Notes under the pieces: model-generated
What the model saw: the letters and a program-made list of their open reading frames with translations, nothing else
Told to the model about the DNA's origin: nothing
Database searches by the model: none
Shown here: piece after piece, positions 1 through 6,961 of the stretch
Position numbering within the stretch: position 1 is the stretch's first letter
Layout: the number at the start of each line of letters is the position of its first letter
Position numbers and translations under genes: made by a program
Virus record (IMG/VR): IMGVR_UViG_3300017963_000379
Span: 1 to 45,373 of that record
Length of the DNA stretch: 45,373 nucleotides
Source of the DNA: a virus
Reading direction: 5' to 3' (one strand)

Positions 1-2
1 TG

Positions 3-116
3 AGTAATAAGATGGATAAAGAAGACGGTATTAGGCTGTTCTCAATAAAAACAATTAAAAGAGAAGTACAAGAACCAAAACTAAAAGTGTGTATTCACAC
101 TAAGAGAAATGGCTAG
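3..116 (+). CDS. C-terminal end of an upstream gene, or a 34-residue ORF
   Basis: This frame is open from the left edge of the window to a TAG at 114-116. An ATG at 12 would give a charged peptide of 34 residues (MDKEDGIRLF...), but the frame stays open upstream, so it may be the tail of a gene cut by the window edge. Its stop lies inside the start of the next ORF (ATGGCTAG, 8-base overlap), an arrangement that recurs between several gene pairs here and suggests translational coupling. No domain is recognised. Confidence 0.4.
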   Translation, partial: SNKMDKEDGIRLFSIKTIKREVQEPKLKVCIHTKRNG

Positions 117-321
117 AATGCAGCTATTAAATGCAATAGAAGAAGAGAAGAAAGAGGATAGAAAAGAAAGCGTATTACTTGCAAGGTGTAGGAAAAGAAC
201 AATGGGAATAACAGAAGAAGCAGTATGTAGAGCAGTATACGGCGAAAGAAAATGTATAGAAGATAGTATGAAAACAGAGGGTATAATGAAACCCTGTACA
301 CAAACAAGACGTGTGCTATAG
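109..321 (+). CDS. small charged protein, unknown function
   Basis: A 70-residue ORF rich in Lys, Arg and Glu with four cysteines (C27, C40, C49, C63 by count) and no membrane segment. The start is chosen because the ATG overlaps the preceding stop in the motif ATGGCTAG, like other coupled starts in this window. Codon use (AGA, ATA, GAA) matches the rest of the phage. I recognise no family. The Cys residues do not form a clear CxxC zinc site. It may be a small early or accessory protein, and a chance ORF cannot be excluded. Confidence 0.45.
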   Translation: MARMQLLNAIEEEKKEDRKESVLLARCRKRTMGITEEAVCRAVYGERKCIEDSMKTEGIMKPCTQTRRVL

Positions 322-350
322 ACCATTAGTAGGAAGTAATTAACCTCCAT

Positions 351-539
351 ATGACTATACCGGCCCTCCCCTGGACTTACGTTTGTTCTCCAGTAAGGCA
401 CTTTCTTATAATAGAAAACGTGTACAAAAAGCATAAGAAAGCTATAGCTAAGAAGCAAACAAACGCGTACAAGAAGAAAGAGAAACAAAACAAGCCTAAA
501 AACAACATGCCTTGCCTAGCATACCAAGTAGAAAAATAA
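351..539 (+). CDS. doubtful small Lys-rich ORF
   Basis: A 62-residue ORF whose second half is very Lys-rich (KKHKKAIAKK..., KKKEKQNK). The upstream AGGAAG is about 15 bases from the ATG, too far for a good ribosome site, and the N-terminal third (PALPWTYVCSP) uses codons unlike its surroundings. The Lys-rich part alone may be coding, for example from a GTG at 420. It is listed only because nothing else explains these 190 bases. Confidence 0.2.
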   Translation: MTIPALPWTYVCSPVRHFLIIENVYKKHKKAIAKKQTNAYKKKEKQNKPKNNMPCLAYQVEK

Positions 540-547
540 TAAAGTTT

Positions 548-580
548 AGGGAAATCTGTAAACGAGTATTTACAATCCCT
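548..580 (+). other. two-part hairpin
   Basis: Outer arms AGGGA (548-552) and TCCCT (76-80 of the 500s, i.e. 576-580) enclose a perfect inner stem TGTAAA (557-562)/TTTACA (569-574) with a 6-base loop. No T-run follows, so it is not a normal terminator. Confidence 0.45.
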
Positions 581-618
581 TACTTATACCCAGTAAAATG
601 GATCACATTTTTTGCCTC

Positions 619-661
619 CACAGAACCCATTTTTAGTTGTAGAGCTATATAAGGTTCTGTG
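619..661 (+). other. 9-bp inverted repeat
   Basis: CACAGAACC (619-627) is perfectly complementary to GGTTCTGTG (653-661), with a 25-base loop. It lies in noncoding DNA and is not followed by a T-run. It could be an RNA hairpin or a protein-binding site. Confidence 0.45.
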
Positions 662-826
662 AGAGTGTCCTGTAAAAAGGTGTTTTTTGTTTGCCTAGCT
701 ACGTCTATATGGTGTATGCAGGATTTCCCTTTGTTTTTCTTATTTCTTGCCTTGTATTTAATTCTTAGTTGTTTAAGACATTAGAAATAGAACACTATTT
801 AGAAGATACAAAATAAGGGTAGAAAG

Positions 827-954
827 GTGCAGATAAAACTGTCTATAGATGAACAAATGTCTGCTCCGTATACACTAGATAAAGATTAGAAGTAGAAAGA
901 AGGTTTGGAAAGAAACCATTTAGAATAAGAGGCGGAATAGATAAGCTTCCTTAG
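827..954 (+). pseudogene. possible frameshifted small gene
   Basis: From a GTG at 827 the frame reads VQIKLSIDEQMSAPYTLDKD and then stops (TAG 887-889). The -1 frame is open from 883 and reads RLEVERRFGKKPFRIRGG followed by IDKLP before a TAG at 952-954. Joined, the two parts read like one continuous protein of about 43 residues, so a one-base change near the AAAGATT at 881-887 may have split a gene. The weak AAGGG at about 815 is the only ribosome-site candidate. It could also be chance. Confidence 0.3.
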
Positions 955-964
955 TTGTAAGGAG
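947..964 (+). promoter_or_regulatory. hairpin covering a ribosome binding site
   Basis: TTCCTTA (947-953) pairs with TAAGGAG (958-964; 6 Watson-Crick pairs plus one T-G) around a GTTG loop. The AAGGAG at 959-964 is the ribosome site for the ATG at 973, 8 bases downstream, so the whole site lies in the stem. This would limit translation until the stem opens. Confidence 0.4.
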
Positions 965-972
965 AGAAAAAG

Positions 973-1230
973 ATGCTTGTACAGACTTTGAAACAGGGAA
1001 CTAAGTTTAAAGGAAAAGAATTAAACGGTAGACAAGCTAGGTTCCTAAGAAAGTTATACAGAGGAGATATAAGGGTTAAAGGCCCAAGGGAAACGGAAGA
1101 ATATAAAGGCAGGAAAAAGAAAATTAGAATCTGTGATGTGTGCGGAAAGAAAAAGAACGTAAAGAAGATGAGAGAAAATGTACGACGTGGTTTGTCTGTT
1201 TGTAAGCAGCATCATCGTTTAGGATTTTAA
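973..1230 (+). CDS. small basic zinc-finger-like protein
   Basis: An 85-residue, strongly basic protein. The C-terminal part carries C54-x2-C57 and C77 with H80/H81, a pattern fitting one zinc site (CCCH type), preceded by Lys/Arg-rich segments likely to bind nucleic acid. The start is set by AAGGAG at 959-964, which lies in a hairpin. The next gene, 30 bases downstream, is a nuclease-like protein, so both could act on DNA. No exact family is recognised. A phage regulatory or DNA-binding role is inference. Confidence 0.7.
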   Translation: MLVQTLKQGTKFKGKELNGRQARFLRKLYRGDIRVKGPRETEEYKGRKKKIRICDVCGKKKNVKKMRENVRRGLSVCKQHHRLGF

Positions 1231-1260
1231 TTTTCTTTTTCATAAAGGCTAAAGAATATA

Positions 1261-1878
1261 ATGACAAGAAGGAGACGTGTTAAGAAACGGCATTTGATTA
1301 ATGCTGGAAAGAAAGAAAGGAAGAGGGATACAGAAGAACAAACAGATCATCAGAAGCTTGTAGATATTGCGAAAGAATGGCTTAGCAAAAAATGTGCTGT
1401 TGTTATAACAGAAATGAAAGCGGGTTTTGGTGAGGTGCCAGATGCAATAGGTTGGAATTGGAGTATGCCTATTGTTATAGAATGTAAATCCAGTATTGCA
1501 GATTTTAATTCTGATTCAAATAAGCCACATAGGAGGAATCCCGAGAGTGGTCTTGGTTTGTTTAGATACTATATGGCTTATGCTGGCGTTATAAGAACAA
1601 ACCTTTTGCCTCCCGGATGGGGATTGATAGAGGTTTCAGAGTGGCAAAAAGGAAAGAGAAAGGGGCAACCGAGAGTAAGTATTGTTCGTCAGTGTGATAC
1701 ACAATACTTTTTGAAACGAAACGAAAGAAAAGAAGTGCAGATACTACTTAGTGCAATAAGAAGGATAGCTAAATCTGCAGGAAAAGATTTAACTGCTGTA
1801 TCTGCTCGGGCGTATGTACACGATACAAAAGCCTGTGCGCAGATTTCTTTGTGTACTAAGTTGAAAAGAGATTATTAA
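1261..1878 (+). CDS. PD-(D/E)XK nuclease-like protein, MmcB type
   Basis: A 205-residue protein. After a basic N-terminus (residues 1-25) and a helix (about 30-44) comes the restriction-enzyme-like core: E51 in TEMK, P60-D61 (PDAIG), a hydrophobic strand, then E74-C75-K76 followed by SSIADF with D81. The ECKSS-x-ADF string and the later LPPGWGLIEV strand resemble MmcB-type nuclease-fold proteins, which act in DNA repair. The catalytic D/ExK residues are all present, so cleavage activity is possible. The role here (repair, replication, or attack on host or rival DNA) cannot be read from the sequence. The ribosome site is weak (AAAGGCTAAAG upstream). Confidence 0.7.
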   Translation: MTRRRRVKKRHLINAGKKERKRDTEEQTDHQKLVDIAKEWLSKKCAVVITEMKAGFGEVPDAIGWNWSMPIVIECKSSIADFNSDSNKPHRRNPESGLGLFRYYMAYAGVIRTNLLPPGWGLIEVSEWQKGKRKGQPRVSIVRQCDTQYFLKRNERKEVQILLSAIRRIAKSAGKDLTAVSARAYVHDTKACAQISLCTKLKRDY

Positions 1879-1919
1879 TTTAGGTATGTAACATCTCCTC
1901 GAGGCTGTGCAATGCAGCA

Positions 1920-1955
1920 GAGGCAAATAGGTTTTGGCGATTGTCTATTTGCCTC
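1920..1955 (+). terminator. strong hairpin, possible terminator
   Basis: GAGGCAAATAG (1920-1930) and CTATTTGCCTC (1945-1955) form a perfect 11-bp stem with a 14-base loop. Only ACTTTAAAA follows, so the T-tract is weak. It sits just after the nuclease gene and before the tRNA, and could end the leader transcript or be a processing site. Confidence 0.45.
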
Positions 1956-2090
1956 ACTTTAAAATTAGCCTTTTTGAAAATTTAAAAAACAGAAAGGACT
2001 ATATAGATGTGGCATCCGTGGAGTGGAAGAAAGGTTAATCCTTTCTTTATGCTTCCTGGCAAGATGCCTAGACAAAGGGATGTAAAATCC

Positions 2091-2162
2091 GCCGGAGTAG
2101 CTCAACGGCGGAGCACTTCATTTGTAATGAAGATGATAAGGGTTCGAATCCCTTCTCCGGCT
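2091..2162 (+). tRNA. tRNA-Thr (anticodon TGT)
   Basis: A complete cloverleaf. The acceptor stem is GCCGGAG/CTCCGGC (2091-2097 with 2155-2161), with T2162 as discriminator. The D stem is GCTC/GAGC. The anticodon stem is CTTCA/TGAAG, with loop TTTGTAA and anticodon TGT at 2123-2125. The T arm is AAGGG-TTCGAAT-CCCTT (2138-2154). CCA is not encoded (AAA follows). It reads ACA, by eye the favoured Thr codon of the genes here, so it probably supports late structural-protein synthesis. Confidence 0.96.
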
Positions 2163-2200
2163 AAAAGCACAAAAAAGATTTCAAGTTGAAAGGCTGTGCT

Positions 2201-2443
2201 ATGAATTTTGGCGGAGCAGTTTCGTACATTGTTTTATGTACTATGATTGCGTTAGAACATTGTCCTATAAAAGGATACGATTGGGATTTTGGTACAGGAA
2301 TATGGATTGCTATTATTGCAGTTGCTGTTCTTAATTCACAGGGATTTATATCACTTGTAAACGCATCTAAAGAGACAGAAAAACAGGATAAAAAACATAG
2401 TGGAAAACCAACAAAACCAGACGGATCTGGGGCTCCTGTGTAA
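2201..2443 (+). CDS. small membrane protein
   Basis: An 80-residue protein with two hydrophobic stretches, about residues 4-18 (GAVSYIVLCTMIAL) and 34-55 (GIWIAIIAVAVLNSQGFISL), then a polar Lys/Pro/Gly tail. The ATG at 2201 is chosen over an in-frame TTG at 2186 because GAAAGG lies about 8 bases before it. It lies between the tRNA and the structural operon. Two short membrane segments would fit a holin-like or envelope protein, but no family is recognised. Confidence 0.65.
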   Translation: MNFGGAVSYIVLCTMIALEHCPIKGYDWDFGTGIWIAIIAVAVLNSQGFISLVNASKETEKQDKKHSGKPTKPDGSGAPV

Positions 2444-2511
2444 AACGCTAGTTTAAGTACAAGGTTTTAAAAGTTCCAAAAAAGTATGGTTTTTCATATA
2501 TAAAAAGGCTT

Positions 2512-2568
2512 AAAAATAGCCAAAAGTTAACGTTTAAAAACCAGTTTTGTTATAGGGTAGGGTACACA
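2512..2568 (+). repeat. intergenic motif pair, left copy
   Basis: AAAAATAGCC at 2512-2521 and TAGGGTAGGGTACACA at 2553-2568. Both recur in the noncoding DNA after the structural operon (44237-44246 and 44199-44214; the longer one with a single base change). They frame the operon and may be control sites. Confidence 0.5.
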
Positions 2569-2605
2569 AGAGAGATACATGATTTTATGCAAGTTTCTAT
2601 TTTAT

Positions 2606-2640
2606 CGCAATTTTGCGCTGTATATAAAGGTATATAGATA
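2606..2640 (+). promoter_or_regulatory. possible promoter/operator before the structural operon
   Basis: The inverted repeat CGCAA-TT-TTGCG (2606-2617) is followed directly by TATATAAAGGTATATAG (about 2621-2637), an AT-rich element like a -10 or late-promoter box. No good -35 is seen. It lies 35-65 bases before the first gene of a run of over 40 kb on one strand, where a promoter is expected. Confidence 0.3.
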
Positions 2641-2672
2641 GATAAATCCATTAGTTATATGGAGGCCAAAGA

Positions 2673-3770
2673 ATGGAGCTTTTAGACAAGAAGTTTAAAA
2701 CTAAGCTTTTAGAAGAGGATATTCAGAAAGCGCAACACAACAAGAAGAAAGAGAAAACGAAGAAAGCAGTATGGACAACTGCTTATATAAACAATCTTCC
2801 GGATAGTGCTTTTGCTATTGTTCTCACGGGAGGAAAGAAGGACCAAGGAAACAAAACAGTTCCCAGATCCCTAAGGAAGCTTCCATATAAAGATGCGAAC
2901 GGAAAAGTGGATCTTCCACATTTAAGAAACGCCTTGGCAAGACTTCCGCAATCTGATTTAACAGCAGCACAAAAGAAAAGTGCTTTAAAGGTTTTACAAG
3001 CTGCTGCGAAGAAGGTTGGCGTTGGAGCTGCTGCAAAAAAAGACGCAAATGTCAAGAAGGGTATGGGAATTGAACTAGGTGCTCTGGTTGGTGTAGATTA
3101 TGAAAAGGTTTCTAAACAAGGAGACTGGTTTTTAAGAAATAAGTATATTCGAATTGAAACAGCAGAGAATGGTTTGATACTAGACATTTCTGAAGATTGG
3201 GAAATTGCAGAGACAGAAGATAGTAGAAGAGACTATAAGTGGATTTCTAGGCGTTACATTTTTGCGACAATGGAAGGGCTAGTTGAAAAGTTAATGGAAG
3301 AGCTTACATATTTAACTGGTTCGACAATGACCGTGGAAGAGTTTGCAGAGATGCACGGATATATGCCTAGAAAGAAAGAAGAAGATACAGATTTAAAAGT
3401 TGCGTCTATCCGTAAAGGTATGATGGTTCTTAAGACCGGGGAGGCGGATGGTCATATTCATACTGCACATGGAGAAATCGTTGACAAAGAAATACAGGGA
3501 GTTATGAAAAAGTTCTTTGTTGGCGAGACAAAAGAAGAGGCAACTTATTACCTTATTGAAGGCATTGCATCAGATATTGTAAGCACTACTTATGATGAAG
3601 TTACAAGCCTGATCAAGAGCCATAGTCATAAATTTGAAATTGAGTTAACGGAGTTTGATGAAACTGGCTGGAGAGTTAAGGGAGAAACTTCCCAAGACGA
3701 ACAGCATTATCATCATGTTGACATTGTGAACTTTGAGAGTGTTCCGATGTCAAATACTCCGGACGAATAA
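2673..3770 (+). CDS. DUF-type phage protein with C-terminal histidine (HxH) repeats
   Basis: A 365-residue protein. Residues about 34-115 (LPDSAFA..., then VDLPHLRNALARLPQ and a Lys/Ala helix) match a domain I know from proteins near phage capsid proteases. A middle region follows (about 140-235). The C-terminus carries HIH (261-263), HSH (317-319) and HYHH (345-348), each in a short beta-strand context that resembles the 15491 gene. The His clusters could bind metal. The ribosome site is GGAGG before the ATG. It is the first gene of the structural run. It may be a virion or prohead accessory protein. A catalytic role is not shown. Confidence 0.6.
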   Translation: MELLDKKFKTKLLEEDIQKAQHNKKKEKTKKAVWTTAYINNLPDSAFAIVLTGGKKDQGNKTVPRSLRKLPYKDANGKVDLPHLRNALARLPQSDLTAAQKKSALKVLQAAAKKVGVGAAAKKDANVKKGMGIELGALVGVDYEKVSKQGDWFLRNKYIRIETAENGLILDISEDWEIAETEDSRRDYKWISRRYIFATMEGLVEKLMEELTYLTGSTMTVEEFAEMHGYMPRKKEEDTDLKVASIRKGMMVLKTGEADGHIHTAHGEIVDKEIQGVMKKFFVGETKEEATYYLIEGIASDIVSTTYDEVTSLIKSHSHKFEIELTEFDETGWRVKGETSQDEQHYHHVDIVNFESVPMSNTPDE

Positions 3771-3789
3771 ATCTTTTGGAGGCTTTGCT

Positions 3790-3978
3790 ATGCAATGGCC
3801 TTTTCAAAAGAAAGAAAGGTTTGTTAGACCTTTGCCCGCTGGAAATGTTATTACAAACAAAACAAAGAAGGCATTGGTTCTTTGGAAAATACTTGCTTTG
3901 TTTAGTTTTGGATTGGCGATAGCAGGATGGACAATAGTATTTTTTCTTTTATACAAAGAAATGACTGATAGTTTGTAG
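3790..3978 (+). CDS. small single-span membrane protein
   Basis: A 62-residue protein with a basic N-terminus (KKERFVR) and one long hydrophobic helix (about residues 33-56, LWKILALFSFGLAIAGWTIVFFLL). The ATG at 3790 is chosen because GGAGG lies at about 3777-3782. An in-frame upstream ATG at 3733 would overlap the previous gene and has no ribosome site. It may be a holin-like or membrane-anchored accessory protein. No family is recognised. Confidence 0.65.
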   Translation: MQWPFQKKERFVRPLPAGNVITNKTKKALVLWKILALFSFGLAIAGWTIVFFLLYKEMTDSL

Positions 3979-3987
3979 GGGGAAATA

Positions 3988-4413
3988 ATGGTAAACGAAT
4001 TTCCTAACCCAGACTTAATATATGCCTTGTGCAAAGGAAGCAATTCTGGAGAGCCATTTGAAAATATTCTGTCTGGCAGTACAACAGAGATTCCAGTCGA
4101 CTTTGAAAATTACAAAGGATTTGTAGAAGGTGGTTTAGTTTTTAGAATTGTTTTAGAAAAGGTTGGAGGGGATGCAACGTCTTATGCCGTAGAGCTAAGA
4201 ACAAAGTCTGGTGCAACACTCGCTAGGGATAAGGTTCTTAGTGTTACTGGAGTAACTACTATAACAGATACAAGTTTTGATCCGCCAAAGCCTTTTATTA
4301 ATCTTGAGACAGACGACGAGAAAAAACCATTGTTGTTTGTTGCAATTACTCCAACAGGAGGAACAGATGTAGATTTAGAGGGTATTATAATTATTGAGCC
4401 TAAGAAGGTTTAA
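3988..4413 (+). CDS. beta-rich structural protein, unknown
   Basis: A 141-residue protein made mostly of predicted beta strands, without signal or membrane segment (FRIVLEKVGGDATSYAVELRT, LLFVAITPTGG). It starts the run of virion accessory and fibre genes, after a GGGGGAAAT ribosome site. Size and strand pattern suit a small decoration or fibre-associated protein, which is inference from context. Confidence 0.55.
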   Translation: MVNEFPNPDLIYALCKGSNSGEPFENILSGSTTEIPVDFENYKGFVEGGLVFRIVLEKVGGDATSYAVELRTKSGATLARDKVLSVTGVTTITDTSFDPPKPFINLETDDEKKPLLFVAITPTGGTDVDLEGIIIIEPKKV

Positions 4414-4432
4414 CTTATCTAGGGAGTAGAAA

Positions 4433-4681
4433 ATGGTAACTATAGATTTTACAGTTCTAACTCCCACAATTGAGTATCTTACTAGTCAGGTAGACGGAAT
4501 AAAGGTTATTTTTACAACTACTAATTCCTTTGAACAAGTCTTACGACTTTTTAAAAACGGGTTGCTACTAGAAGAAGGAAGTGATTATACAGTGAGCGTT
4601 CCTAATACAATTACTTTTTTTGTTGCGCCCAAAATTCATCCGCTAGATGGTGCAGAAAAGATTAGGGCAGAGCTTATTTAA
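4433..4681 (+). CDS. small fibre-type beta domain protein
   Basis: An 82-residue protein that is essentially one domain of the kind common in phage fibre and baseplate proteins: strand, then LFKNGLLLEEGSDYTV, then TITFFVAP. The same NGxLL...V-x-F pattern closes the next gene (FLFLNGRLLYGG...), so the two may share a fold or assemble together. Ribosome site AGGGAG. It probably sits in or on a fibre. Confidence 0.6.
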   Translation: MVTIDFTVLTPTIEYLTSQVDGIKVIFTTTNSFEQVLRLFKNGLLLEEGSDYTVSVPNTITFFVAPKIHPLDGAEKIRAELI

Positions 4682-4698
4682 TTTAATGGAGAATTCTC

Positions 4699-6186
4699 AT
4701 GGTAACAAGAATCGATCCAGACCAAATTAAAACACCTCCGTTTGATGACACAAAATCTTCTGGTTCTACTCTCGAGTCTGGGGCTGTTGATTTGGCAGAC
4801 GCTATTGATAGCGTTATGTCACAGGTTAAAAATTTACTTGGAGAAACAAATTGGTACGATACGCCAGACGAAACAGTTGCTTTACTTGCAGCAAGGGCAA
4901 AGCTGGAAGATAAACTTGCATTAAAGAACGCACAGCTTTTTGCGGATGTTAGTGTTCCAGCAAGTCAAAACTATGTTGCCCTTGGGGCTGGTGAATATCC
5001 TTCAGAGGTTAAGGCTATTGCTACTTCTGTAAAGGGGGCAGTAACAGCACAGTTAGCAGGAGCTATTGGATCCCATTCCCTAACGGAGATTGCAGGATCA
5101 AATGCTTTAAACCCAAAAAACTTATTACACGTTATTGATGGAACAACTGGCGATCCTATTCTTTCTGGCGGAAAAACTGTTTATGGCTTATTACAGGTTG
5201 GTTCTGCTGCAACAGATGGAACAGCATTTGCTGCATCCGGAGATGAACAAGCACAGATTTCTTTCGTAAGAGCAAACGCAACATATGACGACCTTGAAGC
5301 TTGTCCTGTTGCAGATATAGAAAGTACAACAATTAATTACGGATATGTTGTTCGCAACGATTTAGATTCTTTGTCCGAACAAGCTTTCTTACCAGATTTT
5401 GTTTTTGCAGATGCTCCTGCTGCTGCTGCTGTATCTATGGATGCTGCATATAATGGCGGATCCATTGTTACAGTTGATGATACAGATGTTGATTTTAGAT
5501 TAACGGATACAAAGGAATTTGTTGTCTCCGATTCTACTGGAGCAGTAAAGATCTTAAGGGTTCAGGCTCTTGCTGCTGGAGACGAGTTAGAAATTAATGG
5601 TGCCCTCGATATGAATGGGGATATCGATGGCAATAGCAATAAGGCTACTTTTAATGAAGTAGAAGTTGGTGGAGCTGCTGGTCGCGTTGCAAGAACGGGA
5701 GGAGATTTAACTTTACAGACTATAACGTCTGGCAACGTACATTTAAGCTCTGTTGCAGAAATTCAGTTTACTACTAGCAGGGAAACAGCATTAGAATTAG
5801 ACGATGTAACTAGTGGGGCAATTTCTGGTTTATTTAGCCAGTCCTTTTCTTCTGTTGCTGCTGCAATTAAATATGCAGGGGAACATGGAGGCGTTGATTT
5901 AACTCTTGGCATTTTTGTTGCTGGATCAAACTATTCTCAGGACGTAAATATCCCAGGAGGAGCTGGCGGATTAGATATTTCTTCTCCTCACAGTATTGAT
6001 ATGAATACGCCAGCAGGAGTTGATACATTTTTATTCTTAAATGGTAGGCTTCTGTATGGTGGAAATGGAACTACACAGAATGATGTTTATGCTGGTGATA
6101 CTCCTGCAAGCGGAGATATTAAAGTAGACTTCCCAAAAGGGATTAAAACTGGCGACGTTATTATTGCAATTCAGTTTGTTCAGTAA
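4699..6186 (+). CDS. fibre-like virion protein
   Basis: A 495-residue, Ala/Gly/Thr/Asp-rich protein without Cys-rich or catalytic motifs. The N-terminal region (about 20-75: AIDSVMSQVKNLLGETNW...) resembles a segment of the large fibre at 39624 (EIRTKIKDAKGTTNW...), suggesting a shared attachment or trimerisation module. The middle is repetitive beta (DINGxLDMNGDIDGN, GGAAGRVARTGGDLTLQ). The C-terminus (about 445-495) has the FLFLNGRLL beta domain also seen in the preceding gene. Its place upstream of the portal would suit a head or neck fibre, but a tail fibre is equally possible. Confidence 0.65.
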   Translation: MVTRIDPDQIKTPPFDDTKSSGSTLESGAVDLADAIDSVMSQVKNLLGETNWYDTPDETVALLAARAKLEDKLALKNAQLFADVSVPASQNYVALGAGEYPSEVKAIATSVKGAVTAQLAGAIGSHSLTEIAGSNALNPKNLLHVIDGTTGDPILSGGKTVYGLLQVGSAATDGTAFAASGDEQAQISFVRANATYDDLEACPVADIESTTINYGYVVRNDLDSLSEQAFLPDFVFADAPAAAAVSMDAAYNGGSIVTVDDTDVDFRLTDTKEFVVSDSTGAVKILRVQALAAGDELEINGALDMNGDIDGNSNKATFNEVEVGGAAGRVARTGGDLTLQTITSGNVHLSSVAEIQFTTSRETALELDDVTSGAISGLFSQSFSSVAAAIKYAGEHGGVDLTLGIFVAGSNYSQDVNIPGGAGGLDISSPHSIDMNTPAGVDTFLFLNGRLLYGGNGTTQNDVYAGDTPASGDIKVDFPKGIKTGDVIIAIQFVQ

Positions 6187-6219
6187 TAATTCTTTAACGG
6201 CATAAAAGGAGAGCCGGAT

Positions 6220-6753
6220 ATGCAAGATGTTAAAACAAAAAACGTTATTCTTGGTATTCAGAAAGTTATAGAAGATCTTGAAGGGCTAATTAAAGAGCAG
6301 AAAGAAGTGCAGATAAAAAAACAGGGAGTTATTGCTGCACTTCAAGCTTCTCAACATCGTTTGGCAGCAGAAACAAAGAAATTAGGGGATGCTGCTAAGG
6401 AGTTAAACGATAAAGAAAAACTTTCTGAAGATGATAAGCTAAAAATAAAAGGCAAGCTACAGGGTTATTCAGAATGTATAGAGATTCTGAAGGCAATGGA
6501 GAAAGAAAACTCGGCCGATTTTCAACAAATCAAAGGCCGGATAGCCGGATACTCTGAGCTTGTACAACGTTCTAAAAAGAGAATTAAAGAAGAAGAAGGA
6601 AAAGTAGAAAGAAGGAAAAGGATGGCTGAACAGGATCCAGATGGTACAAGAGAAGATGGAAGTCCTAAGCCATTAAACGATAAGCCTAAAAAAGAAGTAA
6701 GGCCGAAACAAAAGAAGAAAAAGAAATCTCCTAGGAAGAAGAAAAATGGATAA
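6220..6753 (+). CDS. coiled-coil protein with Lys-rich tail
   Basis: A 177-residue protein, almost wholly helical and strongly heptad-like over about residues 5-150 (long Glu/Lys/Gln helices), ending in a very basic tail (KKKKKSPRKKK). It looks like a rod or assembly-chaperone type protein. Its last codons overlap the next start by 8 bases (ATGGATAA). Ribosome site AGGAGAG. The function is unknown; fibre assembly is suggested only by its neighbours. Confidence 0.6.
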   Translation: MQDVKTKNVILGIQKVIEDLEGLIKEQKEVQIKKQGVIAALQASQHRLAAETKKLGDAAKELNDKEKLSEDDKLKIKGKLQGYSECIEILKAMEKENSADFQQIKGRIAGYSELVQRSKKRIKEEEGKVERRKRMAEQDPDGTREDGSPKPLNDKPKKEVRPKQKKKKKSPRKKKNG

Positions 6754-6961
6754 GCAAGTATCTAGTACATTAGATATTAAAATAGATGATACGGATACTA
6801 ATTTCTGTCTAGACGGGGAAGAACGTTGCCCGTATGTGATTGCAGGGTTTTGTCAGTTATATCGGCAAACAATTATATACGGAGAATTAACAGGATATGA
6901 TCCTAATAAAAAATGGGGATGGCAAAGGTGTCAAGCTTGCCTAGATGACGAGGTTACATAA
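6746..6961 (+). CDS. small Cys-containing protein
   Basis: A 71-residue acidic protein with five cysteines: C21, C28, C36 and the pair C62-x2-C65 (WQRCQACLDD). The pattern may bind a metal ion. Its ATG overlaps the previous stop (ATGGATAA) and its TAA overlaps the next ATG (TAATG), so translation is probably coupled on both sides. No family is recognised. Confidence 0.6.
   Translation: MDKQVSSTLDIKIDDTDTNFCLDGEERCPYVIAGFCQLYRQTIIYGELTGYDPNKKWGWQRCQACLDDEVT

Larger units (their letters stand above)
540..972 (+). other. noncoding region with two hairpins and a T-rich tract
   Basis: About 430 bases without a convincing gene. It holds two well-formed hairpins (548-580 and 619-661), a pyrimidine-rich tract (about 720-775), a possible broken ORF (827-954) and the hairpin before the 973 gene. 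It could be a regulatory leader or a small structured RNA. No known RNA family is recognised. Confidence 0.5.

Noticed and set aside
81-488. 135-residue - strand ORF rich in Leu/Phe/Ser
   Set aside because: It mirrors AT-rich + strand ORFs, has no ribosome site, and no other - strand gene is credible here.
1912-1962. 16-residue ORF (MQQRQIGFGDCLFASL)
   Set aside because: It coincides with the strong 11-bp hairpin and has no good ribosome site.
2007-2189. 60-residue ORF with AAAGGA upstream
   Set aside because: It runs straight through the tRNA-Thr gene. The tRNA explains the second half, so coding is unlikely.
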